DNA from: Campylobacter armoricus | GTDB lineage: Bacteria; Campylobacterota; Campylobacteria; Campylobacterales; Campylobacteraceae | Assembly (NCBI RefSeq): GCF_013372105.1 | Contig: NZ_CP053825.1 | Span: 1,302,001-1,366,000 of the forward strand | Direction: 5' to 3' | DNA length: 64,000 bases | Part shown: positions 26,723 to 36,826 of the stretch, in pieces | Layout: every line of letters starts with the position of its first letter | Position numbering within the stretch: position 1 is the stretch's first letter | Notes under the pieces: model-generated | Told to the model about the DNA's origin: nothing | Database searches by the model: none | The model's input: the letters and a program-made list of their open reading frames with translations, nothing else | Program-made: the position numbers and the translations under genes

Positions 26723-26728
26723 TATAAT
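26723..26728 (+). promoter_or_regulatory. Candidate -10 box for dcd
   Basis: TATAAT 32 bases before the dcd ATG, preceded by T-rich sequence. AAAGGA at 26750-26755 is the ribosome site. The divergent accB starts at 26630. Confidence 0.5.
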
Positions 26729-26760
26729 TTAAAAATTCACTTTAATTATAAAGGACAAAA

Positions 26761-27321
26761 ATGGGCTTAAAAGCAGATAATTGGATCAAAAAAATGGCAC
26801 TAGAGCATAATATGATAGAACCATTTTGTGAAGCAAATATAGGTAAAGGTATAGTTAGTTATGGGCTTTCAAGCTATGGTTATGATATAAGAGTTGGGAG
26901 AGAGTTTAAAATTTTTACTAATGTAAATTCCACTGTAGTAGATCCTAAAAATTTCGTAGAAGAAAATGTAGTGGATTTTGTAGGTGATGTGTGTATAGTT
27001 CCAGCAAATTCTTTTGCACTTGCAAGAACAGTTGAGTATTTTAAAATGCCAAATGATGTTTTAGCTATTTGTCTTGGAAAAAGCACTTATGCAAGATGTG
27101 GAATTATAGTTAATGTAACCCCTTTTGAACCAGGCTTTGAAGGACATATCACTATAGAAATTTCAAATACCACTCCACTTCCTGCAAAAATTTATGCCAA
27201 TGAAGGTATAGCACAGGTCTTATTTTTGCAAGGAGATGAGACTTGTGATGTAACATATGCAGACAAAAAAGGTAAATATCAAGCCCAAACAGGTATAACT
27301 TTGCCAAGAATTTTAAAATAG
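26761..27321 (+). CDS. dcd: dCTP deaminase
   Basis: Makes dUTP from dCTP for thymidylate synthesis. The 186-residue protein shows the trimeric dUTPase-like fold motifs: [12 protein letters not shown] near residue 35, the catalytic stretch [12 protein letters not shown] near 105, and the nucleotide loop [16 protein letters not shown]. Length is typical. It sits just before the pseudaminic acid genes, as Cj1292 does in C. jejuni. Confidence 0.96.
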   Translation: MGLKADNWIKKMALEHNMIEPFCEANIGKGIVSYGLSSYGYDIRVGREFKIFTNVNSTVVDPKNFVEENVVDFVGDVCIVPANSFALARTVEYFKMPNDVLAICLGKSTYARCGIIVNVTPFEPGFEGHITIEISNTTPLPAKIYANEGIAQVLFLQGDETCDVTYADKKGKYQAQTGITLPRILK

Positions 27322-27361
27322 TTTTATTTTTAGACGATATAAAAAGGTTATCAAATATTAG

Positions 27362-29497
<2,136 letters not shown>

Positions 29498-29505
<8 letters not shown>

Positions 29506-30772
29506 ATTAAGCATGTATGAGTTAGCTAAAAAACTTTTTCCAATTTGCAGAAGTATTACAGGAGTTGGTTTTAGAGCTAGTTTAAAAATACTTGATGATG
29601 CTATGGGGGGGGGTATTTTAAAAATTCACTCCATAAAAAGTGGGACTAAAGTATATGATTGGGTAGTGCCACAAGAATGGCAAATAAATGATGCTTATAT
29701 CATAACTCCAGATGGAGAAAAAATTTGCGATTTTAAAAAAAATAATTTACATGTATTAAATTATAGCGAAGGTATAAATGATGAAATTTCACTAGATGAA
29801 TTGCAAGAGTATTTATACTCCATAGAAGATTATCCAGATGCCATACCTTATATAACAAGCTATTATAAAAAAAGATGGGGCTTTTGTATAGAACATGAAA
29901 AAAGAGAAAAACTTAAAAATGGAAAATATAAAGTTTTTATAGATGCAAAACATTTTGATGGGATTTTAAACTATGCTGATTTTATAATACCTAGCACACA
30001 AAACAATAAAGAAGAAATTCTAATCTCTACTTATCTTTGTCATCCATCAATGGCAAATAATGAATTAAGTGGGCCTATAGTAGCTACATTTTTAGCAAAA
30101 TGGCTTTTAGAACAAAAAGAAAGAAAATATAATTATCGTTTCGTGATAATTCCTGAAACTATAGGCTCTATAGTATATATAAATAAAAATTTAAATCATT
30201 TACAAAAATATGTAAAAGCTGGATTTGTATTATCTTGCATAGGTGATGATAATGCTTATTCTTTGATCCATTCCCCAAGTGAAAATACTCTAGCTGATAA
30301 AGTAGCACTCTATACTTTAAAAAATAAAGAAAATTTTAAAAGATTTTCATTTATAGACAGAGGATCAGATGAAAGACAATACTGCTCACCTTTAGTAAAT
30401 TTACCTGTAGTATGCATTTGCAGAAGTAGATTTGGTGATTATAAAGAATATCACACTAGTAAAGATGATTTAAATTTCATAAGTGAAAAAGGTTTGCAAG
30501 GCGGTTTAAAAGCTATGCAAGAAATTATAATGAATTTAGAAATCAATGAAATTTATAAAAATACAATCTTTTGTGAGCCAAATTTAGGAAAAAGAGGGTT
30601 ATATCATACTATAAACACTTCATCAACCAATAAAATTCCATTATCTTGTAATTTTTTGGCTTATTGTGATGGAAAAAATGATATTTTGGATATAGCTGAT
30701 AAATTAAATTTACAAGCTTATGAAATAAAAGAATTAATAGAAAAATTAAAAGAAAATGAGCTTATAATATGA
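29498..30772 (+). CDS. DUF4910/aminopeptidase-like protein (Cj1295-like), phase-variable
   Basis: A 424-residue protein with an aminopeptidase-like (M28-type) core and a C-terminal helical or winged-helix tail (last about 70 residues). Possible metal-site segments are STYLCHPSMANNELSG, PETIGSIVYI and DRGSDERQYCSP. In C. jejuni, Cj1295 is needed for the di-O-methylglyceric acid form of pseudaminic acid on flagellin. Nine G at 29605-29613 (encoding Met-Gly-Gly-Gly) make it phase-variable; as sequenced the frame is open to the end. It overlaps pseC and the next gene. The chemical step it performs is not known. Confidence 0.85.
29605..29613 (+). repeat. G9 phase-variation tract in the Cj1295-like gene
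   Basis: Nine consecutive G near codon 38 (DDAMGGGIL). The present length keeps the gene in frame. Confidence 0.92.
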
Positions 30773-31536
30773 AATACTTTTTAGAGCACAATAATAAAAA
30801 ATACTCAAATTTTGATTTAATAAAAGCTTTTGAAAATTTAGGCATTAAAAAAGGTGATATTTTATGTGTGCATACTGAATTATTCAACTTTGGCATACCT
30901 TTACTTCCTAGAAATGAATTTTTACAAACTATAATTGATTGTTTTTTTGAAGTCATAGGAAAAGAAGGAACACTTATAATGCCGACTTTTACTTATAGTT
31001 TTTGTAAAAATGAAGTTTATGATAAATTAAACTCTCCTACAAAAATGGGTGCTTTAAATGAATATTTTCGCAAACGGGGGGGGGTAAAACGCACAAATGA
31101 TCCTATATTTTCTTTTGCTATAAAAGGTGCTAAACAAGATTTATTTTTAAAAGATACAAAAAGTTGCTTTGGAGAAAATTGTGTATATGAAATTTTAACA
31201 CAAGAAAATGGAAAATTAATAAACTTTGGAGATACCTTATCTTTTACTTATTTTCATTATCCTGAGGAATATTTTGGAATTTATTATAGGTATAATAAAA
31301 TATTTAAAGGGCTGGTAATAGATGAAAACAGACAAATATATAAAAAATCCATAAATTTTTATGTTAGAAAAGAAAATTTATATCCAGATACAACTAAAAT
31401 AAAGAATTTTTTAATTTCAACGCAAAACTATAAAAATATCTCCTTCGGAGGAGATAATATTTTTATATCCAATATAAAACAAATTTTTAATTCAACCCTA
31501 GAATCCTTTAAAAATCATCAGTATATATATGTTTGA
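30769..31536 (+). CDS. AAC(3)-like acetyltransferase in glycosylation locus, phase-variable
   Basis: A 255-residue protein of the aminoglycoside 3-N-acetyltransferase fold. It shows GDILCVHTELFNFGIP, GTLIMPTFTYSFCKN and MGALNEYFRKRGGVKRTNDP, the last being the acetyl-CoA/substrate segment. In this context it more likely modifies a sugar or acyl intermediate of the flagellar glycan than an antibiotic. It corresponds to the Cj1296/Cj1297 region. Nine G at 31076-31084 encode Arg-Gly-Gly in the conserved segment; the frame is open, while C. jejuni 11168 has the gene split. It overlaps the upstream gene by 4 bases. Confidence 0.82.
   Translation: MKYFLEHNNKKYSNFDLIKAFENLGIKKGDILCVHTELFNFGIPLLPRNEFLQTIIDCFFEVIGKEGTLIMPTFTYSFCKNEVYDKLNSPTKMGALNEYFRKRGGVKRTNDPIFSFAIKGAKQDLFLKDTKSCFGENCVYEILTQENGKLINFGDTLSFTYFHYPEEYFGIYYRYNKIFKGLVIDENRQIYKKSINFYVRKENLYPDTTKIKNFLISTQNYKNISFGGDNIFISNIKQIFNSTLESFKNHQYIYV
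31076..31084 (+). repeat. G9 phase-variation tract in the AAC(3)-like gene
   Basis: Nine consecutive G within the conserved RKRGGVKRTNDP coding segment. In-frame as sequenced. Confidence 0.92.
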
Positions 31537-31543
31537 TAACTTC

Positions 31544-32590
31544 TTAATAAAACAATAATTCTGTAGAGCATTCTAATTTTGCAATATACAAAGAACATAT
31601 TGAAATTCCAACACCAAATCCTGACAACAAAACATTTCTAGAATTTATTTCTCCTTGCTCTGACATTAAAATAGGAATTGACGCACAACTAGTATTTCCA
31701 TATTTATGAATATTTATAGGCATCAACTCTTCTATATTATCCACGATATCAAGTTTTCGTGCAATTTCTTTCAATGCAAAAATATTAGCCTGGTGTAAAA
31801 AAAATTTTTCAGTGTCTGCAATTTTAAAACCATTGCTTTTCATAAAATTTAAAATACTAATAGGAACAATATTGCACATAAAATCAAAAAGTTCTATTCC
31901 TTTCATTTGCATACAAGCCGCAATATTCATATTTCCATCATCATCAATAAATTCTTCAAATGAAGAGGAATTTATAGGATTTTTATTTCCTCCATCTTTT
32001 GCTATAATCAATTGACTTTTATTGCCAAATGTTTCAAACATAAATGTATTCTTGTAATTTTCATTTTTTGAATATTCTAACGCAGTACAACTAGCACCAT
32101 CGCTAAATAAAAATGCAACTGATTTATTTTTAGGATAAACAAAATCATTCATTGCATCACCTACAAATAACAAAATTCTATTATTAGTTGAGTTAATATG
32201 ACTCATTGCGCTAAACAAACCGTAAGTATATCCAGAACATCCCATTGCAATATCATAAGCAAAACAATTATTATGGATACCCAATTTATCTTGTAAAAGC
32301 GCTGCCGTAACTGGAAATCTATATTCATGGGTTTGAGAGACAACTATAATACCTTTGATGGAGTTTTTATCCCAAGATAGTGCATCTATTACATGTTGTC
32401 CTGCTTTTATAAATAAACTCAATATTGATTCATCATTTTTTCGATTTAAAACATACCTATTTTCCACCCCTGATGATTTAATGATTCTATTTTTCACCCT
32501 ATCATCAAATAATTTATTATCGTAATTGTTTATTTTATACGAAGGTAATATACCGCATATATAAGATATTTTTGCATTAGTAATTGTCAT
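31544..32590 (-). CDS. KASIII (FabH-like) enzyme, divergent copy
   Basis: A 348-residue thiolase-fold protein related to 3-oxoacyl-ACP synthase III. The catalytic triad is intact: Cys118 in AMGCSGYTYGL, His in FFLHQANIFAL and Asn in KYGNTSCASIP. It is clearly different from the housekeeping fabH at 53174 and from the KASIII at 35525. Its start overlaps the end of an ACP gene on the same strand by 14 bases, so the ACP is the probable partner. It may condense, or transfer an acyl group from ACP to a sugar. The pair lies opposite to its neighbours and looks inserted. Confidence 0.85.
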   Translation of the reverse strand: MTITNAKISYICGILPSYKINNYDNKLFDDRVKNRIIKSSGVENRYVLNRKNDESILSLFIKAGQHVIDALSWDKNSIKGIIVVSQTHEYRFPVTAALLQDKLGIHNNCFAYDIAMGCSGYTYGLFSAMSHINSTNNRILLFVGDAMNDFVYPKNKSVAFLFSDGASCTALEYSKNENYKNTFMFETFGNKSQLIIAKDGGNKNPINSSSFEEFIDDDGNMNIAACMQMKGIELFDFMCNIVPISILNFMKSNGFKIADTEKFFLHQANIFALKEIARKLDIVDNIEELMPINIHKYGNTSCASIPILMSEQGEINSRNVLLSGFGVGISICSLYIAKLECSTELLFY

Positions 32591-32810
32591 TAAAACCTAC
32601 CGAATTTAATATATCTCTAACATAGATAAATTTTTTAATATCCTCGGGTTTGATTTTAAGATTAAATTCTCTATCAATAAAAACACTTAATTCAAAAAAA
32701 GCAATACTATCCCAATCTTGAAAGTTTTCAAGAATATCATCTTCTAATAAAGTATTTTTTGGAATACTTAAAATCTCTTCAATTGCATTTAAAAATTCGT
32801 TTTTTTTCAT
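32577..32810 (-). CDS. Acyl carrier protein (partner of the divergent KASIII)
   Basis: A 77-residue ACP with the 4'-phosphopantetheine site DWDSIAFFE (Ser35) and a typical four-helix acidic pattern. It is the first gene of a two-gene minus-strand operon with a KASIII. An AGAAAGAG-type ribosome site precedes the ATG, and TATAAT-like boxes lie in the 84-base gap to the divergent ACP gene. Confidence 0.85.
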   Translation of the reverse strand: MKKNEFLNAIEEILSIPKNTLLEDDILENFQDWDSIAFFELSVFIDREFNLKIKPEDIKKFIYVRDILNSVGFNDNY

Positions 32811-32894
32811 ACAATACTCTTTCTTAAGGATTAAAAAAAAATTATATTATGACGATTATACATCAATAATTTCAAAAAAAGGCTTATAAAAATT

Positions 32895-33119
32895 ATGAAA
32901 AATAAATTCTATGAAATTTTAGGAAATATTTTAGAAGTAAAAGTTGATGAAAATTCAAATTTAAGTATGGATAATTGTAAAAACTGGACTTCTTTAGCTC
33001 ATATAGATATAATCATGAGCCTAGAGGAAGAATTTGAAATAAAATTTAATAAAGAAGAATTAGCAAATTTAAAATCACAAAATGATTTATTAAATGCCAT
33101 AAAGGAAAAATTGTGTTAG
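32895..33119 (+). CDS. Acyl carrier protein-like, variant DSL motif
   Basis: A 74-residue ACP-like protein. The prosthetic-group serine is Ser33 in NWTSLAHIDI; the usual Asp before the Ser is Thr. Length and helix pattern are normal. It matches acpP2 (Cj1299) by position, upstream of a methyltransferase with a 7-base overlap. It probably carries the acyl or glyceryl intermediate of the flagellar glycan cassette, but whether it is pantetheinylated needs testing. Confidence 0.8.
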   Translation: MKNKFYEILGNILEVKVDENSNLSMDNCKNWTSLAHIDIIMSLEEEFEIKFNKEELANLKSQNDLLNAIKEKLC

Positions 33120-34015
33120 AGAATACAAAAGAATTATTCAAACTTATAGAAGAAAAAAACGAATTACATAAAAAATGTTTAGCTAGTTTAAAGCTTTCTG
33201 ATGAAGAATTCAATGATTTAGAAAAACTTATAATATATTATAAAGATGCTTTAAATATAAGCTTAGAAGAACAAACTCAAAGTTATCTAACTATCTTAAA
33301 TGATACTTTGGAAGAAACTAAATATTTTATAGAATTTGGTAAATACAGATATAGCACCTTAGCTGAAGTTAAAGATAAGGTTTATTTTAATGAAAACTAT
33401 ATGAAACAATACATGATTGGATTGGCTATATCATCTTTTATATGGAATGCACATATAGAAGTTAGGAGATATTTTGTAGATTTTATAAATGAAAAAAAAG
33501 ATATAAAAAACACCTATTTAGAAATAGGCCCAGGACATGGAGAATTTTTTATTCAAGCTCTAAGAAGTGCTAAATTTAAAGAATATTATGGTATAGATAT
33601 ATCTCCTACAAGTTGCCAAATGAGTAAAGATATGGTAGAAAATCAAGTTGGAAAAACTGATGCTAAATATGAGTTTATATGTAAAGATTTTGCAAAATGT
33701 GATTTTAACAATAAAGCTGATTTAGTTGTGATGGGCGAAGTCTTAGAACATGTAGAAAAACCTTTAGAATTTATGCAAAATGTAAAAAATTTATTAAATG
33801 ATAACGGGGAAATCTTTGCAACTATACCTATCAATGCTCCCTCAATTGATCACATATACCTATTTTCTCATCCTGATGAAGTAAAAGATTTATTAAATAA
33901 AGCAGGATTAAAAATAAAAGAAAGTAAATATTTTATGGCAAATAATTATTCTTTAGAAAAAGCCTTAAAGACTAAAAATGCTATAGTTATGGCTGTGGTA
34001 TTAACAAAACAATGA
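33113..34015 (+). CDS. SAM-dependent methyltransferase
   Basis: A 300-residue class I methyltransferase. A helical N-terminal region of about 130 residues precedes the SAM-binding fold: motif I YLEIGPGHGEFF near residue 140, acidic motif II around YGIDISP, and VVMGEVLEHVEKP. It starts with GTG at 33113, with AAAGGA at 33101-33106. It overlaps the ACP upstream and FkbH downstream by 4 bases. O-methylation of an ACP-bound glyceryl unit is a reasonable inference in this cassette (Cj1300 position). Confidence 0.85.
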   Translation: MLENTKELFKLIEEKNELHKKCLASLKLSDEEFNDLEKLIIYYKDALNISLEEQTQSYLTILNDTLEETKYFIEFGKYRYSTLAEVKDKVYFNENYMKQYMIGLAISSFIWNAHIEVRRYFVDFINEKKDIKNTYLEIGPGHGEFFIQALRSAKFKEYYGIDISPTSCQMSKDMVENQVGKTDAKYEFICKDFAKCDFNNKADLVVMGEVLEHVEKPLEFMQNVKNLLNDNGEIFATIPINAPSIDHIYLFSHPDEVKDLLNKAGLKIKESKYFMANNYSLEKALKTKNAIVMAVVLTKQ

Positions 34016-35535
34016 ATCTTTTTTCACCAAATTTAAAAAGAAATGATTTAATAAAACTTTGCAAAGAAAATAATTTTCAAAGCATAAAAATAAATGTTTT
34101 TAGAAATCATTCCTTTGAAGTTATATCAAGCATTATAAATGCATTTTTAGCTTTTAGCAAACTTAAAGCTGAATTTAATATAAGCTCTTATGATGATAGC
34201 TTAAATTTTGATAATTATAAAGACGCAAAAATCAATATCATATTTTTAGATTTAAACAATTATAAAAACAATATAGACGATTTTATAAAAGAAAAAATAC
34301 AAGAATTATCAAATCTTAGCAAAGCACCTATAATAACACTTTTACTAGGCAAAACTTCTTTAAAAGAATATGATATTTATGAAATTTTAAAGCCTTTTAT
34401 TGATAAAAATTTAATTATAGATGAAAGTAATTTTGAAATAAATGCAAGCAGATTAAGCAATAAAGCTTGTATAAGCTTGGCACAAATTTTAGGCCTTAGC
34501 ATAATACCCTCTCTTTTAAAACCGAAACTAAAAACCATTATAACAGATCTTGACAATACCTTATATGATGGAATTTTAGGCGAAGATGGAATAAATAATT
34601 TAAAATTAAATCAAAATCACAAAAATTTACAAAATGAACTTTTAAATTTAAAAAATCAAGGAATTTTACTAGCCATATGTTCTAAAAATGATGAAAAAGA
34701 TGTAAAGAATTTATTTGAAAAAAGAAAAGATTTTCCTTTAAAAATAGATGATTTTGCACTTATAAAAGCAAATTGGCAAAGCAAAGATGAAAATATAAAA
34801 GAAGTTATAAAATTTTTTAACATAGGCTTTGATAGTGTTTTATTTATAGATGATAATATAGCAGAAATTGAAAATGTAAGATATTTAGGTATAAAAACCT
34901 TATTAGCAAATGAAGAAAGTTATTTTGCGTTAAAACTTTTTCCTGGACTTTTGAAAACAAAATTAAGCAAAGAAGATGAACTAAGAAATGCTGACATAAA
35001 AGCAAATTTACAAAGACAAGAATTAAACAAACTAAGCCAAAAAGATTATTTTGAAAATTTACAAATTCATTTAAAATTTGAAATAAATAATAAACAAAGC
35101 TTAGAAAGAATAAGCCAACTTTTAAATAAAACAAATCAATTTATATCAAATTATTCTCGTATGAGTTTAAAAGAATGTGAAGATTTTATGCAAGAAAATG
35201 CTATTTTAACTATAGCTATGAGTGATAAATTAAGCGATAGTGGCATAATAGCCATTTTTATAGCTTGTAAAAATAATGATGATTTGATAATAAAAGATCT
35301 TTGTATAAGCTGTAGAGCCTTAGGAAGAAAATTAGAAAAGATTATGTTTTTTAAGGCTTTAGAATTATTAAAAAAATATTTTAACACCAAAAACATAAAG
35401 CTTTATTTTCAAAAAGGACCAAGAAATACTCCATTTTTGGAATTTTTGCATTCTTTAAAAAATGATATTAAAGATGATTATGCACTTATGTATGAAGAAA
35501 AAATATCTTATGAAGGACTTGTAATTGAAAGCTAA
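34012..35535 (+). CDS. FkbH-like HAD-superfamily glyceryl transferase
   Basis: A 507-residue FkbH-family protein. The N-terminal domain (about 1-165) is followed by a HAD domain with the nucleophile motif TDLDNTLYDGILGEDG (Asp179, Asp181), SKNDE and FIDDN. The C-terminal GNAT-like region covers about residues 340-500. FkbH enzymes take 1,3-bisphosphoglycerate, dephosphorylate it and load the glyceryl group onto an ACP. It is flanked by ACP and KASIII genes with overlaps of 4 and 11 bases, matching Cj1302. It is the best candidate for making the glyceric acid that decorates pseudaminic acid. Confidence 0.88.
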   Translation: MNLFSPNLKRNDLIKLCKENNFQSIKINVFRNHSFEVISSIINAFLAFSKLKAEFNISSYDDSLNFDNYKDAKINIIFLDLNNYKNNIDDFIKEKIQELSNLSKAPIITLLLGKTSLKEYDIYEILKPFIDKNLIIDESNFEINASRLSNKACISLAQILGLSIIPSLLKPKLKTIITDLDNTLYDGILGEDGINNLKLNQNHKNLQNELLNLKNQGILLAICSKNDEKDVKNLFEKRKDFPLKIDDFALIKANWQSKDENIKEVIKFFNIGFDSVLFIDDNIAEIENVRYLGIKTLLANEESYFALKLFPGLLKTKLSKEDELRNADIKANLQRQELNKLSQKDYFENLQIHLKFEINNKQSLERISQLLNKTNQFISNYSRMSLKECEDFMQENAILTIAMSDKLSDSGIIAIFIACKNNDDLIIKDLCISCRALGRKLEKIMFFKALELLKKYFNTKNIKLYFQKGPRNTPFLEFLHSLKNDIKDDYALMYEEKISYEGLVIES

Positions 35536-36586
35536 ATTTCAAAATGGAACTATATCTGGCATAAGTGTATGTGTGCCACCAAAATGCATAGATATAGATG
35601 ATTGTTTAGTAAATGTATTTAAAAATGATGAAAAATTGTTAAAACGAATGAAAAAAATTTCAGGATTGCAAAAAAGATTTATAGCTGATGATGATATTAG
35701 CACTACGGATTTAGCTTATGAAGCAAGTATAAATTTATTTAATATGCTTGATTTTGATAAAAACGAACTTGATATGGTGATTTTTGTTACTCAAACTCCT
35801 GATTTTTTTATGCCATCTTGTGCAAATTATTTGCACAAAAGATTAAATTTAAATCAAAAAACCATAGCCTTTGATATAAATCAAGCTTGTGCTGGATATT
35901 TATATGGACTTTTTACTTGTTTTTCTTTTATGAAAAATGAAAATATAAAAAATATTTTATTGCTTTGTGGAGATACTTTAAGTAAAAGTATAAATCCTTT
36001 AAATGTAAATTTAGCACCTATTTTTGGAGATGGAGTAAGTGCTAGTTTGATACAAAATAAAAAGAATTTAAGCTTTTTTGAACTTTATTCTGATGGCAAT
36101 GGTTTTGATAGACTTATCATTGCAAATGGTGCTTTTTCAAAACTTAAAAAAAGCACAAATGAAGATATTTTTAAAATAGATGAATATAGATCTTTAAATA
36201 ATCTTTACATGGATGGAGCTGAAATTTTTAACAAAGCTTTAGAATTAGAAAGTCAAGGTGTTAAAAATATGCTTGAATTTTGTGGTAAAAATAAAGATGA
36301 GATTGATTATTTTTTATTCCATCAATCAAATAAATTCTTAGTAGATAATTTAATAAACGATTTAAATTTAGACAAAGAAAAAGCTCCAAATTTTTTAATG
36401 GAAAAATATGCAAATTTAAGTGCTTGTTCTATACCTGCCCTACTTTGTCAAATGCAAAAAAATGATTTTGATGCTATTTTAAGTGCTTTTGGAGCTGGAT
36501 ATGCTTATGGAAGTGCTTATATAAATTTTGATAAAAATTTTAAAACAGATATAATTTCAATTTACAAAGGAGAAAAAAATGACTAA
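35525..36586 (+). CDS. KASIII (FabH2-like) enzyme of the glycosylation cassette
   Basis: A 353-residue thiolase-fold protein. Catalytic Cys122 lies in NQACAGYLYGL, His in FLFHQSNKFLV and Asn in KYANLSACSIP, where the Gly before Asn is replaced by Ala. It starts with TTG at 35525, overlapping the FkbH gene, with AAGGA upstream. It overlaps the next ACP gene by 8 bases. Position matches fabH2 (Cj1303). In tetronate pathways an FkbH/ACP/KASIII trio joins a glyceryl-ACP to another acyl chain; here the acceptor may be a sugar, which is inference. Confidence 0.86.
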   Translation: MKAKFQNGTISGISVCVPPKCIDIDDCLVNVFKNDEKLLKRMKKISGLQKRFIADDDISTTDLAYEASINLFNMLDFDKNELDMVIFVTQTPDFFMPSCANYLHKRLNLNQKTIAFDINQACAGYLYGLFTCFSFMKNENIKNILLLCGDTLSKSINPLNVNLAPIFGDGVSASLIQNKKNLSFFELYSDGNGFDRLIIANGAFSKLKKSTNEDIFKIDEYRSLNNLYMDGAEIFNKALELESQGVKNMLEFCGKNKDEIDYFLFHQSNKFLVDNLINDLNLDKEKAPNFLMEKYANLSACSIPALLCQMQKNDFDAILSAFGAGYAYGSAYINFDKNFKTDIISIYKGEKND

Positions 36587-36797
36587 AGAAGAATTATTAA
36601 AACAAATCGCAGATGCTATGCATATGGATGAACCATTAAAAGAAGATATGATTTTAGATGATATAGATGAGTGGGATAGTCTTGCCTTTGTTTCTATAAT
36701 GGTACTTTTTAAAAATGTTTTAAATATACAAATAAATGGTGATAATCTTAAAAAATGTGAAAAGGTAAGCGACCTTTTAGCTTTGGCTAAAATTTAA
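36579..36797 (+). CDS. Acyl carrier protein (AcpP3-like)
   Basis: A 72-residue ACP with a canonical site EWDSLAFVS (Ser34). It is the last gene of the FkbH-KASIII-ACP run, overlapping the KASIII gene by 8 bases, with a GGAG ribosome site. It matches acpP3 (Cj1304) by order and probably carries the FkbH product. A hairpin terminator follows. Confidence 0.88.
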   Translation: MTKEELLKQIADAMHMDEPLKEDMILDDIDEWDSLAFVSIMVLFKNVLNIQINGDNLKKCEKVSDLLALAKI

Positions 36798-36801
36798 GTT
36801 T

Positions 36802-36826
36802 TTAGAGATTATTGTTTAATCTCTAA
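36802..36826. terminator. Bidirectional terminator after the ACP gene
   Basis: 10-bp stem TTAGAGATTA / TAATCTCTAA with a TTGTT loop, between the ACP stop and the stop of the convergent DUF2920 gene. Confidence 0.75.

Noticed and set aside
30769-31536. Antibiotic resistance gene (aminoglycoside acetyltransferase)
   Set aside because: The fold matches AAC(3), but the gene lies in the glycosylation operon with a phase-variation tract and has a C. jejuni counterpart there, so a resistance role is not supported.
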